Source: an uncultured Aquimarina sp. (GTDB lineage: Bacteria > Bacteroidota > Bacteroidia > Flavobacteriales > Flavobacteriaceae). From it: DNA of 64,000 nucleotides. The stretch is from assembly GCA_947493035.1 (NCBI GenBank), contig CANLOW010000001.1, positions 62,001-126,000 on the forward strand, written 5' to 3'. The notes beneath the pieces are model-generated. The model had not been told where the DNA came from, searched no databases, and saw nothing but the letters and a program-made list of their open reading frames with translations. Both the position numbers and the translations under genes were made by a program. Below are positions 37,604 through 44,132 of this stretch, piece after piece. Positions within the stretch are counted from its first letter, which is position 1, and each line of letters opens with the position of its first letter.

Positions 37604-38155
37604 TTATATTTTCTCTACTTGCATATAACTAAGCTCCAATGGTGTTTTTCTCCCAAAGATCTTCACCATCACCTCAAGCTTACGCTTCTCTTCATTAACC
37701 TTCTCCACAGAACCATTAAACCCATTAAATGGACCATCTACAACTTTAACCGTTTCTCCAACAGTATAAGGAATAGAAACATTATCAACTTTAACAGCCA
37801 ACTCATCCACTTTTCCAAGCATTCTATTCACCTCCGATATTCTCAAAGGCACCGGATCACCTCCTTTAGTCTCACCTAAAAAACCAACAACCCCATTAAT
37901 AGATTTTATAATATGAGGAACCTCTCCTGAAAGACTAGCTTCAACCATAATATAACCAGGAAAATAAACTCTTTCTTTATTTATTTTCTTACCATTACGA
38001 ACCTGAACTACTGTTTCAGTAGGCACTAATACTTGATCTACATAATCCTCATAACCTTGCTGAGCAATCTCTCTTTCAATATAATCTTTCACCTTATGCT
38101 CCTGCCCACTAACAGCACGCACAACGTACCATTTCTTTATATTAGTATCAGCCAT
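37604..38155 (-). CDS. nusG: Transcription termination/antitermination factor NusG
   Basis: A 183-residue factor that binds RNA polymerase and affects pausing, antitermination and transcription-translation coupling. The NGN domain (about 8-115) is readable in KWYVVRAVSGQEHKVKDYIE and RVYFPGYIMVEA. The C-terminal KOW domain is GETVKVVDGPFNGFNGSVEKVNEEKRKLEV. Its start lies 7 bp downstream of the secE stop. Confidence 0.97.
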   Translation of the reverse strand: MADTNIKKWYVVRAVSGQEHKVKDYIEREIAQQGYEDYVDQVLVPTETVVQVRNGKKINKERVYFPGYIMVEASLSGEVPHIIKSINGVVGFLGETKGGDPVPLRISEVNRMLGKVDELAVKVDNVSIPYTVGETVKVVDGPFNGFNGSVEKVNEEKRKLEVMVKIFGRKTPLELSYMQVEKI

Positions 38156-38162
38156 ACCCCAA

Positions 38163-38360
38163 TTATTGTTTTACAAGATTAAAGTACTGCTCTATCACCT
38201 TACTAAAAACAGTATCAACCCCCCAAATAGCTAAGGAAAACAACACCGAGAAAACAACAACGATAATAGTTAAGCGCTGCGCTTCAGCTCTCGGAGTCCA
38301 AGTAACGTTGTTCTTCAACTCAGCAAAAGATTCCTTTACATAAGTGATTAATCCTGCCAT
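38163..38360 (-). CDS. secE: Protein translocase subunit SecE
   Basis: A 65-residue single-span subunit of the SecYEG channel. The conserved amphipathic helix and W-x-P motif are visible (YVKESFAELKNNVTWTPRAEAQRL), followed by one membrane helix (about 30-52). It sits between tRNA-Trp and nusG, the standard bacterial position. Confidence 0.96.
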   Translation of the reverse strand: MAGLITYVKESFAELKNNVTWTPRAEAQRLTIIVVVFSVLFSLAIWGVDTVFSKVIEQYFNLVKQ

Positions 38361-38374
38361 TTTATTTTATTTAG

Positions 38375-38447
38375 CACGGGTTGCGAGGCTCGAACTCACG
38401 ACACCTGGTTTTGGAGACCAGTGCTCTACCAACTGAGCTAAACCCGT
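38375..38447 (-). tRNA. tRNA-Trp (anticodon CCA)
   Basis: A 73-base cloverleaf on the minus strand: acceptor ACGGGTT with AACCCGT, D-arm GCTCAGTTGGTAGAGC, anticodon loop CTCCAAA, T-arm GAGTTCGAGCCTC. The 3' CCA is not encoded. It lies just upstream of secE. Confidence 0.97.
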
Positions 38448-38479
38448 ATTTATTATATACCCGTAAATTTTACGGACTG

Positions 38480-38509
38480 CAAAAATATAACTTTTTTATA
38501 AAAAAACAA
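38480..38509 (-). promoter_or_regulatory. Promoter of the tRNA-Trp-secE-nusG-rpl-rpo operon
   Basis: Minus-strand TTG (38507-38509), a 19-base spacer and TATTTTTG (38480-38487). The -33 element lies inside the 3' arm of the tufA terminator. The predicted start near 38473 falls in the 7-bp palindrome CCGTAAA/TTTACGG (38461-38475). Confidence 0.55.
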
Positions 38510-38540
38510 GGCGTTTCACAAAAAGAAACACCTTGTTTTA
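38498..38540 (-). terminator. Intrinsic terminator after tufA
   Basis: Stem AACAAGG-c-GTTTC with GAAAC-a-CCTTGTT (38505-38517 with 38525-38537). On the minus strand it is followed by seven T. It lies about 26 bp after the tufA stop and overlaps the promoter of the next operon. Confidence 0.8.
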
Positions 38541-38565
38541 TTTATTTCTAAGAAACTAAATCAAA

Positions 38566-39753
38566 TTAGTCTAAGATTTCAGTTACCTGACCAGCCCCTA
38601 CTGTTCTACCTCCTTCACGGATAGCAAAACGTAAACCGATGTTCATTGCAATCTTATTGATTAACTCCACCTCAATAGTTAAGTTATCCCCAGGCATTAC
38701 CATTTCTACTCCATCAGGTAAACTAATGTTACCAGTTACATCAGTTGTACGTACATAGAACTGCGGACGGTAGTTATTATGGAATGGAGTATGACGTCCA
38801 CCTTCTTCTTTTTTCAAGATATAAACCTCAGCTTTAAACTTAGAGTGAGGAGTTACTGATCCAGGAGCAGTAATTACCATACCTCTTGAGATTTGAGACT
38901 TTTCAATACCACGTAATAAGATACCTGCATTATCTCCAGCCTCTCCTCTATCTAAAATCTGACGAAACATCTCGATTCCAGTAATAGTAGAAGTTAATTT
39001 TTCAGCACCCATACCAATAATCTCTACAGGATCTCCAGTATTAGCGATACCAGTTTCAATACGACCAGTAGCAACAGTACCACGACCAGTAATAGAGAAC
39101 ACATCTTCAATAGGCATTAAGAATGGCTTATCCATATCTCTTGGCGGCTCTTCGATCCACTCATCAACTTTAGCCATTAACTCCATTACAGTATCTACCC
39201 ACTTTTGCTCACCATTAAGTGCACCTAAAGCAGATCCAGAAACTACAGGACCATTATCACCATCATAGTCATAGAAAGATAACAAATCTCTTACTTCCAT
39301 GTCTACCAACTCTAACAACTCTTCATCATCCACCATATCGACTTTGTTTAAGAAAACAACGATACGAGGAATACCAACCTGACGACCCAACAAGATATGC
39401 TCACGAGTTTGAGGCATAGGACCATCTGTTGCAGCAACTACTAAAATCGCACCATCCATCTGAGCAGCACCAGTTACCATATTCTTTACGTAATCGGCGT
39501 GACCTGGACAGTCAACGTGAGCGTAGTGACGATTTGCAGTTTGATACTCAACGTGAGATGTATTAATTGTAATACCTCTCTCTTTTTCTTCTGGTGCGTT
39601 ATCAATAGTATCAAAATCTCTAGCCTCAGAAAGACCTGCGTCAGATAATACTTTTGTAATCGCAGCAGTTAAAGTCGTTTTACCGTGATCTACGTGCCCG
39701 ATAGTACCAATATTCAAGTGCGGTTTCGAACGATCAAAAGTTCCCTTTGCCAT
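38566..39753 (-). CDS. tufA: Elongation factor Tu
   Basis: A 395-residue GTPase that brings aminoacyl-tRNA to the ribosome. The G1 motif GHVDHGKT is at 19-26, G3 is [12 protein letters not shown] and G4 is NKVD (in [19 protein letters not shown]). Domain 2 ([15 protein letters not shown]) and domain 3 ([17 protein letters not shown]) are complete. It is embedded between tRNA-Thr(GGT) and tRNA-Trp. Confidence 0.98.
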   Translation of the reverse strand: MAKGTFDRSKPHLNIGTIGHVDHGKTTLTAAITKVLSDAGLSEARDFDTIDNAPEEKERGITINTSHVEYQTANRHYAHVDCPGHADYVKNMVTGAAQMDGAILVVAATDGPMPQTREHILLGRQVGIPRIVVFLNKVDMVDDEELLELVDMEVRDLLSFYDYDGDNGPVVSGSALGALNGEQKWVDTVMELMAKVDEWIEEPPRDMDKPFLMPIEDVFSITGRGTVATGRIETGIANTGDPVEIIGMGAEKLTSTITGIEMFRQILDRGEAGDNAGILLRGIEKSQISRGMVITAPGSVTPHSKFKAEVYILKKEEGGRHTPFHNNYRPQFYVRTTDVTGNISLPDGVEMVMPGDNLTIEVELINKIAMNIGLRFAIREGGRTVGAGQVTEILD

Positions 39754-39820
39754 AATGAATGTTATTTAATTCTAAATTTTATTTAATAAGTAAAAGTAAT
39801 AATAGTTATCTAAAACTTTG

Positions 39821-39892
39821 AGCCAGTGACGAGAATTGAACTCGTGACCTCTTCCTTACCAAGGAAACGCTCTACCACTGAGCCACACCGGC
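39821..39892 (-). tRNA. tRNA-Thr (anticodon GGT)
   Basis: A 72-base cloverleaf: acceptor GCCGGTG with CACTGGC (one G-U pair), D-arm GCTCAGTGGTAGAGC, anticodon loop TTGGTAA, T-arm CGAGTTCAATTCTCG. It is the last tRNA before tufA. Confidence 0.95.
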
Positions 39893-39972
39893 AATTAAAT
39901 TAAAAAGCCAAATAAGTAACCCTTATTTACACAAATATAGAACTACGCACGAGGCATAGTTCTATATTCTTG

Positions 39973-40045
39973 AGCGGGAGACCGGGTTCGAACCGGCGAC
40001 ATTCAGCTTGGAAGGCTGACGCTCTACCAACTGAGCTACTCCCGC
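39973..40045 (-). tRNA. tRNA-Gly (anticodon TCC)
   Basis: A 73-base cloverleaf: acceptor GCGGGAG with CTCCCGC, D-arm GCTCAGTTGGTAGAGC, anticodon loop CTTCCAA, T-arm CCGGTTCGAACCCGG. Confidence 0.97.
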
Positions 40046-40151
40046 ATTCAATTCAAGATCGACTTGAACTTCTATTTTTTTTGTGCGTGCAAATGTAATA
40101 TTAATTTTCAAATTAACAACACTTACAAGATGTTTTTTTTGATTTAAGTAG

Positions 40152-40234
40152 TGGGGAGAGCAGGATTCGAACCTGCGAAGTCGAAAGACAACGGAGTTAC
40201 AGTCCGCCCCATTTGGCCGCTCTGGAATCTCCCC
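40152..40234 (-). tRNA. tRNA-Tyr (anticodon GTA)
   Basis: An 83-base class II tRNA: acceptor GGGGAGA with TCTCCCC, anticodon loop CTGTAAC, a long variable arm (TGTCTTTCGACTTC region), T-arm GCAGGTTCGAATCCTGC. Confidence 0.96.
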
Positions 40235-40295
40235 ATTAGTACTTAATACTGGGAACTCATACGAGCCAACCCATTTTTAAATCAAAATTTCAAAG

Positions 40296-40369
40296 AGCCG
40301 ATAGAGGGACTCGAACCCACGACCTGCTGATTACAAATCAGCTGCTCTAGCCAGCTGAGCTATATCGGC
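40296..40369 (-). tRNA. tRNA-Thr (anticodon TGT)
   Basis: A 74-base cloverleaf: acceptor GCCGATA with TATCGGC, D-arm GCTCAGCTGGCTAGAGC, anticodon loop TTTGTAA, T-arm GTGGGTTCGAGTCCC with a neighbouring mismatch. It is the first gene of the tRNA-tufA unit. Confidence 0.96.
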
Positions 40370-40389
40370 TTTTAACCTTACCACTCTTT

Positions 40390-40421
40390 AAAAAAGCAGC
40401 CCGTTATTGCTAACGGGTTGC
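40390..40421 (-). terminator. Terminator after hpf, overlapping the tRNA operon promoter
   Basis: Stem GCAACCCGTTA with TAACGGGCTGC (one mismatch) over a GCAA loop, followed on the minus strand by six T (40390-40395). It lies about 48 bp after the hpf stop. Its first base is the last base of the -7 element of the next unit. Confidence 0.7.
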
Positions 40422-40452
40422 AAATATATAACGTTTATACGTTACCACCAAA
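40421..40452 (-). promoter_or_regulatory. Promoter of the tRNA-Thr/Tyr/Gly/Thr-tufA unit
   Basis: Minus-strand TTTG (40449-40452), a 20-base spacer and TATATTTG (40421-40428), a full match to the Bacteroidota consensus. The predicted start near 40414 lies inside the 5' arm of the hpf terminator. Confidence 0.6.
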
Positions 40453-40469
40453 TTTTTATCGAAAAAAAA

Positions 40470-40775
40470 TCAATTTAATTTTATTTTTTTTCGCTCTTTT
40501 GTCTTCTCCAGCTTCCTCTCTAACATATTAAGACATTGATCTACACCTTCTTCAAAGGTTTTATATGTCTTTTTAACAACATATTCATTACCTGGAATAT
40601 TTAATAATATTTCTGTCTCCTTATTCTCTTTACCACTTGTTTTCTGAACCTTCATGAAAACATCTGCAGAAATTATTCGATTATAGTGTCCTTCCAACTT
40701 AGATAATTTCTTCTTAGTGAAGTTTACTAATTTTTGATCTACTGTAAAATTTACTGACTGCACATTTACTCTCAT
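40470..40775 (-). CDS. hpf: Ribosome hibernation promoting factor / ribosome-associated inhibitor
   Basis: A 101-residue short HPF/RaiA-type protein that binds the 30S decoding region in resting cells. The start is set at the ATG at 40775 (MRVNVQSVNFTVDQKLVNFTKKKLSKLEG), the usual family N-terminus. Another ATG two codons upstream (40781) is possible. The basic C-terminal helix (DQCLNMLERKLEKTKERKK) is typical. It lacks the C-terminal dimerisation domain of long HPF. It is 42 bp downstream of xerC and probably co-transcribed with it. Confidence 0.93.
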   Translation of the reverse strand: MRVNVQSVNFTVDQKLVNFTKKKLSKLEGHYNRIISADVFMKVQKTSGKENKETEILLNIPGNEYVVKKTYKTFEEGVDQCLNMLERKLEKTKERKKIKLN

Positions 40776-40817
40776 AAGCATTATTTTAAGTTAAACGAAT
40801 AAATATACCTGCTACAA

Positions 40818-41708
40818 TTAACGATTTCTCGGGTGCGCACCTTTATACACTTTAGCCAATTGATCGATATCATTATTAGTGTATATCTGTGTCGCAGCTA
40901 AGCTCGAGTGCCCTAACAACTCTTTTACAGCATTTAATTCAGCCCCTCTTGATAACAAATGAGTCGCAAAAGAATGCCGTAAAATATGAGGACTCTTTTT
41001 AATTTTAACAGATACCTTACTAAAATAACTATTAACTAAACGAAAGACAAAAGATTCGTAAATTTTAACACCCTTATTAGTGAGAAATAAATATGAGTTT
41101 TTCTCTATTTTGTATTTAAGCTTATAATAATTGAGATATTCACGAATCAGTACCACCGTCTCATCTAATAATGGCATAATTCGCTCTTTATCCCTTTTTC
41201 CTAGAACCTTAATTGTTGCATTTGAAAAATCAATACTTGAAATTTTAATATTTATAAGCTCTGCCCTTCGTAAACCCAGTGCATAAAACAACTCTATAAT
41301 TAAATAATCACGGCAAGACTCATAATCATTACAATTAGCCTTTAATACCAATATCACCTCATCTACTTCTCCCTTAGAAAACGGAATCATAACCTTCTTT
41401 TCTAACTTTAAAGACTTATGCCTTGACAATGGATTGATAGCAATAACACCTATTTTCTGAAGAAACTTAAAATAAGATTTAAGAGAAGCTACTTTTCTAT
41501 TAATTGTTTGATTACTTAAGTTGGCCATCGAAAGACTAACTATCCAACTTCTAATCACCCCATAACCAACTTTATCAATGATCTCTCCTTGATAATTAGA
41601 GTTTAAGTACACGACAAATGATTCTAAATCTGCCAAATAAGCCTTAACTGTTAATTGAGCATAATTTCTCTCTAAAAGCAGATATTCTGAAAATTGATTT
41701 AAATACAT
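40818..41708 (-). CDS. xerC: Tyrosine recombinase, XerC/XerD type
   Basis: A 296-residue site-specific recombinase that resolves chromosome dimers at dif. An N-terminal SAM-like core-binding domain covers 1-85. The catalytic domain has all active-site residues: Arg147 (LGLRRAEL), Lys171 (GKRDKERIMPL), His241 and Arg244 (HILRHSFATH), His267 (LGHSS) and Tyr276 (TQIYTN). The housekeeping position between rpsU and hpf, and the absence of phage genes, argue against a prophage integrase. The ATG follows directly on the T-run of the rpsU terminator. Confidence 0.93.
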   Translation of the reverse strand: MYLNQFSEYLLLERNYAQLTVKAYLADLESFVVYLNSNYQGEIIDKVGYGVIRSWIVSLSMANLSNQTINRKVASLKSYFKFLQKIGVIAINPLSRHKSLKLEKKVMIPFSKGEVDEVILVLKANCNDYESCRDYLIIELFYALGLRRAELINIKISSIDFSNATIKVLGKRDKERIMPLLDETVVLIREYLNYYKLKYKIEKNSYLFLTNKGVKIYESFVFRLVNSYFSKVSVKIKKSPHILRHSFATHLLSRGAELNAVKELLGHSSLAATQIYTNNDIDQLAKVYKGAHPRNR

Positions 41709-41744
41709 AAAAAAACCTTATTAGCAAAAATACTAATAAGGTTT
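41709..41744 (-). terminator. Terminator after rpsU, abutting the xerC start codon
   Basis: A perfect 12-bp stem AAACCTTATTAG/CTAATAAGGTTT with the 8-base loop TATTTTTG, followed on the minus strand by T's that run straight into the xerC ATG. The loop itself matches the -7 consensus TAnnTTTG (41725-41732), but no good -33 element is present. Confidence 0.75.
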
Positions 41745-41776
41745 GTTTTTATTGAGATATATTACTAGCCTTTAAA

Positions 41777-41971
41777 CTAGATACTTTCTTGATCTCTTAA
41801 ATGCTGGATGTATTCCGCTTTTTGAATCTGAGCTCGACGAACTACTGAAGGTTTCGTAAACTGCTGACGGCCTCGCAATTGACGCATCGTTCCTGTTTTA
41901 TCGAATTTTCGTTTGTAACGTTTTAAAGCTCTATCGATGTTCTCACCGCTTTTTACTTGTATCACTAACAT
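41777..41971 (-). CDS. rpsU: 30S ribosomal protein S21
   Basis: A 64-residue basic protein with the family start MLVIQVKSGENIDRALKRYKRKFDKTG and a basic middle (RQLRGRQQFTKPS). In Flavobacteriia bS21, together with bS18 and bS6, helps to hide the anti-Shine-Dalgarno tail of 16S rRNA. The gene is preceded by an unusually strong Shine-Dalgarno and an exact consensus promoter, and followed by its own terminator. Confidence 0.97.
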   Translation of the reverse strand: MLVIQVKSGENIDRALKRYKRKFDKTGTMRQLRGRQQFTKPSVVRRAQIQKAEYIQHLRDQESI

Positions 41972-41979
41972 ACGCTTAA

Positions 41980-41985
41980 CCTCCT
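41980..41985 (-). promoter_or_regulatory. Strong Shine-Dalgarno in front of rpsU
   Basis: Minus strand GAGAGGAGGTTAAGCGT then ATG. AGGAGG lies eight bases before the start and the match to the anti-Shine-Dalgarno extends to GAGGAGGT. Genes of this phylum normally lack such a site; nothing comparable was noticed before the other starts inspected here. In Flavobacterium johnsoniae the rpsU Shine-Dalgarno serves in autogenous control by bS21. Confidence 0.85.
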
Positions 41986-42005
41986 CTCTTTTAGATTTTG
42001 GAGTG

Positions 42006-42036
42006 CAAATATAAAAGCTTTTTATAAAAATCCAAA
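42006..42036 (-). promoter_or_regulatory. Promoter of rpsU
   Basis: Minus-strand TTTG (42033-42036), a 19-base spacer and TATATTTG (42006-42013), an exact match to the Bacteroidota consensus. The predicted start near 41999 leaves a leader of about 28 bases that contains the Shine-Dalgarno. Confidence 0.65.
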
Positions 42037-42132
42037 TAGCTAGTTTTTATTTTACATAAACTTTAAAAAGCTTCTTATCATTAATTAAAAAAGTATTTCT
42101 AAGCAAATTCAGTCCTCTAAACCACATTTATC

Positions 42133-42171
42133 AAAAAAAAGAAAAGGAAGTAAATTACTTTACTTCCTTTT
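42133..42171 (-). terminator. Intrinsic terminator after the acyl-CoA dehydrogenase gene
   Basis: A perfect 13-bp stem AAAAGGAAGTAAA/TTTACTTCCTTTT over a four-base loop, followed on the minus strand by CTTTTTTTT. It lies about 24 bp after the stop codon. Confidence 0.85.
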
Positions 42172-42194
42172 AATTCCTACACTATGTATATTTA

Positions 42195-43334
42195 TTATTT
42201 AAGCACTTCTCTCGAAATTACTAATTTCTGTATTTCTGTTGTCCCCTCTCCGATAGTACACAGCTTTGCATCTCTATAAAATTTTTCGACAGGGTATTCC
42301 TTACTATATCCATAACCACCGTGAATTTGAACAGCTTCATTTGCAACTTTAACACATACTTCACTTGAGTACATTTTACTCATAGCGCCTATCTTTGTTA
42401 CTTTCTGCCCATTATTTTTTAGGTATGCCGCTTTGTGCAATAACAATTCAGATGCTTCAATCTCTGTAGCCATATCCGCCAACTTGAATCCAATGGCCTG
42501 AAATTTACTAATCGCTTTGCCAAACTGCACTCTTTCCTTTGAATATTTCAAAGCAGCTTCATATGCTCCTTTTGCAATCCCTAAAGACAATGCTCCAATA
42601 GAAATCCTTCCTCCATCTAAAATCTTCATAGATTGAATAAACCCTTCTCCTTCTTCTCCTAATAAATTAGAAACAGGAACCTTGCAGTTATCAAAAATTA
42701 ACTCTGCCGTTTCACTAGCTCTCATTCCTAGTTTATTTTCTTTTTTACCAGAAGTAAACCCAGGAGTTCCTTTTTCAACAACAAAAGCAGACATCCCGTG
42801 CGAATCTCCTTTTTCTCCAGTACGAACAATTACAACCGCTACGTCACATGAAATAGCATGTGTTATAAAATTTTTAGCTCCATTTAATATGTAATAATCT
42901 CCTTCTTTTACAGCTGTTGTACTCATACCTCCAGCATCAGAACCCGTATTATGTTCTGTAAGCCCCCAAGCACCAATATATTCTGCTGTAGCCATTTTAG
43001 GCAAGTACTTCTGTTTTATTTCTTCGCTTCCAAATTGAAGAATATGGTTTGTACATAAAGAATTATGCGCTGCAACCGATAAGCCTATAGAAGGATCTAC
43101 TTTTGAAATTTCTTCAATAATAGCGATATACTCGTGATAACTAAGCTCTGAACCACCATAAGTCTCAGGTACTAAAATTCCCATTAACCCTAATTCACCT
43201 GCTCTTTTTAAAACCTCTACAGGAAAATGCTGAGCCTCATCCCATTCCATAACATGTGGTCTGATATACTTTTCTGCAAAATCTTTGGCAGTTTGAGCTG
43301 CCATTACTTGAGTTTCTGAGTATTCGAAATTCAT
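42195..43334 (-). CDS. Acyl-CoA dehydrogenase
   Basis: A 379-residue FAD enzyme that makes the first double bond in acyl-CoA oxidation and passes electrons to ETF. It has the N-terminal helical domain, a middle beta domain with EYIGAWGLTEHNTGSDAGGMSTTA and NGAKNFITHA, and the C-terminal domain with ERVQFGKAISKFQAI and QIHGGYGYSKEYPVEKFYRD. The catalytic base is Glu363 in IGEGTTEIQ, the position used by short/medium-chain enzymes. Chain-length preference cannot be read off. A TATCTTTG element at 43369-43376 (minus) is a possible -7 box. Confidence 0.95.
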   Translation of the reverse strand: MNFEYSETQVMAAQTAKDFAEKYIRPHVMEWDEAQHFPVEVLKRAGELGLMGILVPETYGGSELSYHEYIAIIEEISKVDPSIGLSVAAHNSLCTNHILQFGSEEIKQKYLPKMATAEYIGAWGLTEHNTGSDAGGMSTTAVKEGDYYILNGAKNFITHAISCDVAVVIVRTGEKGDSHGMSAFVVEKGTPGFTSGKKENKLGMRASETAELIFDNCKVPVSNLLGEEGEGFIQSMKILDGGRISIGALSLGIAKGAYEAALKYSKERVQFGKAISKFQAIGFKLADMATEIEASELLLHKAAYLKNNGQKVTKIGAMSKMYSSEVCVKVANEAVQIHGGYGYSKEYPVEKFYRDAKLCTIGEGTTEIQKLVISREVLK

Positions 43335-43504
43335 ATACTATTAGCGCTAATTAAGTTTAATCGAGCCCCAAAGATAGGGGTAATCTTACAATCTTCTCTT
43401 AGAACATTTCCCTATTTTCTTAAAACTGTTTACACAGAAACAACTTTAGCATTATTTGGGAAATGTCAATGACTGTTTAATCATATTAATAAAATGATAA
43501 ACAT

Positions 43505-44125
43505 TTACTTTTTCAAATATACGTTTGATTTTAAAAGTTTCAATTCTTCTGATGTAATATCATAAACTTTATCTAATTCTTCCATTGATTTATACCCTCC
43601 TAAATGCTTTCTATAATTAACTACCCTAAAAGAAATCTTATTTGGAAGCCCTAAAGACCGTAGCTCTTTAGGTGATATTAAATTCAAATCAAATTTTCGT
43701 CGAACATTATCATAAGTTGTTTTTTTTGAAAAATGCTTTTTTGAGGAAAATCGAAGTTTCGTTTTTATACTATCAAATTTTCTTAAATCCATTTTTGTAA
43801 CTTCCTGAAAAACCTCTTTAGTATGAATATTACTTCCTTCTTTTTTATAAGAAAAGTATCGGTCTATTTCTTCTAGATTCATACCTATCATATAAGCTTT
43901 ATAGTCATCTAAACTATTTACATAATAGGTATAGACTTTTTTCTGAAGCTGGTTTTCCTCATACAATTCTTTTTCATTATCTATCCAGCATTGCTCTTTC
44001 TCATTTAGAGCTATATTAAATTCTGGCTTAAATTCTTTTTGCTTTACATATATAAAACAACAAAGCAGCGCTAAGAGCACTGCTAGTTGTATTATTCCTT
44101 TTTTTTGAGAAGCACTTAATTGCAT
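43505..44125 (-). CDS. Membrane-anchored helix-hairpin-helix protein
   Basis: A 206-residue protein with one N-terminal membrane helix (about 10-25, IIQLAVLLALLCCFIYV). Residues about 100-206 carry helix-hairpin-helix repeats of the ComEA type: FDLNLISPKELRSLGLPNKISFRVVNYRKHLGGYKSMEEL and DITSEELKLLKSNVY. In Bacteroidota such proteins are common and uncharacterised; ComEA itself binds DNA for uptake. It is last in the pspC-channel-symporter-HhH unit, 7 bp after the symporter. The DNA-binding role is a family inference. Confidence 0.82.
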   Translation of the reverse strand: MQLSASQKKGIIQLAVLLALLCCFIYVKQKEFKPEFNIALNEKEQCWIDNEKELYEENQLQKKVYTYYVNSLDDYKAYMIGMNLEEIDRYFSYKKEGSNIHTKEVFQEVTKMDLRKFDSIKTKLRFSSKKHFSKKTTYDNVRRKFDLNLISPKELRSLGLPNKISFRVVNYRKHLGGYKSMEELDKVYDITSEELKLLKSNVYLKK

Positions 44126-44132
44126 TGCCTAT

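Noticed and set aside
40818-41708. Tyrosine recombinase next to several tRNA genes as a sign of an integrated element
   Set aside because: Size, motifs and the fixed neighbours rpsU and hpf fit housekeeping XerC. No phage or plasmid genes, attachment repeats or broken tRNA copies are present.
43513-43542. TTG-N19-TATATTTG match at the 3' end of the HhH gene
   Set aside because: It lies in coding sequence of an AT-rich gene and would give the next gene a leader of about 170 bases. It may be chance, so it was not listed as a promoter.
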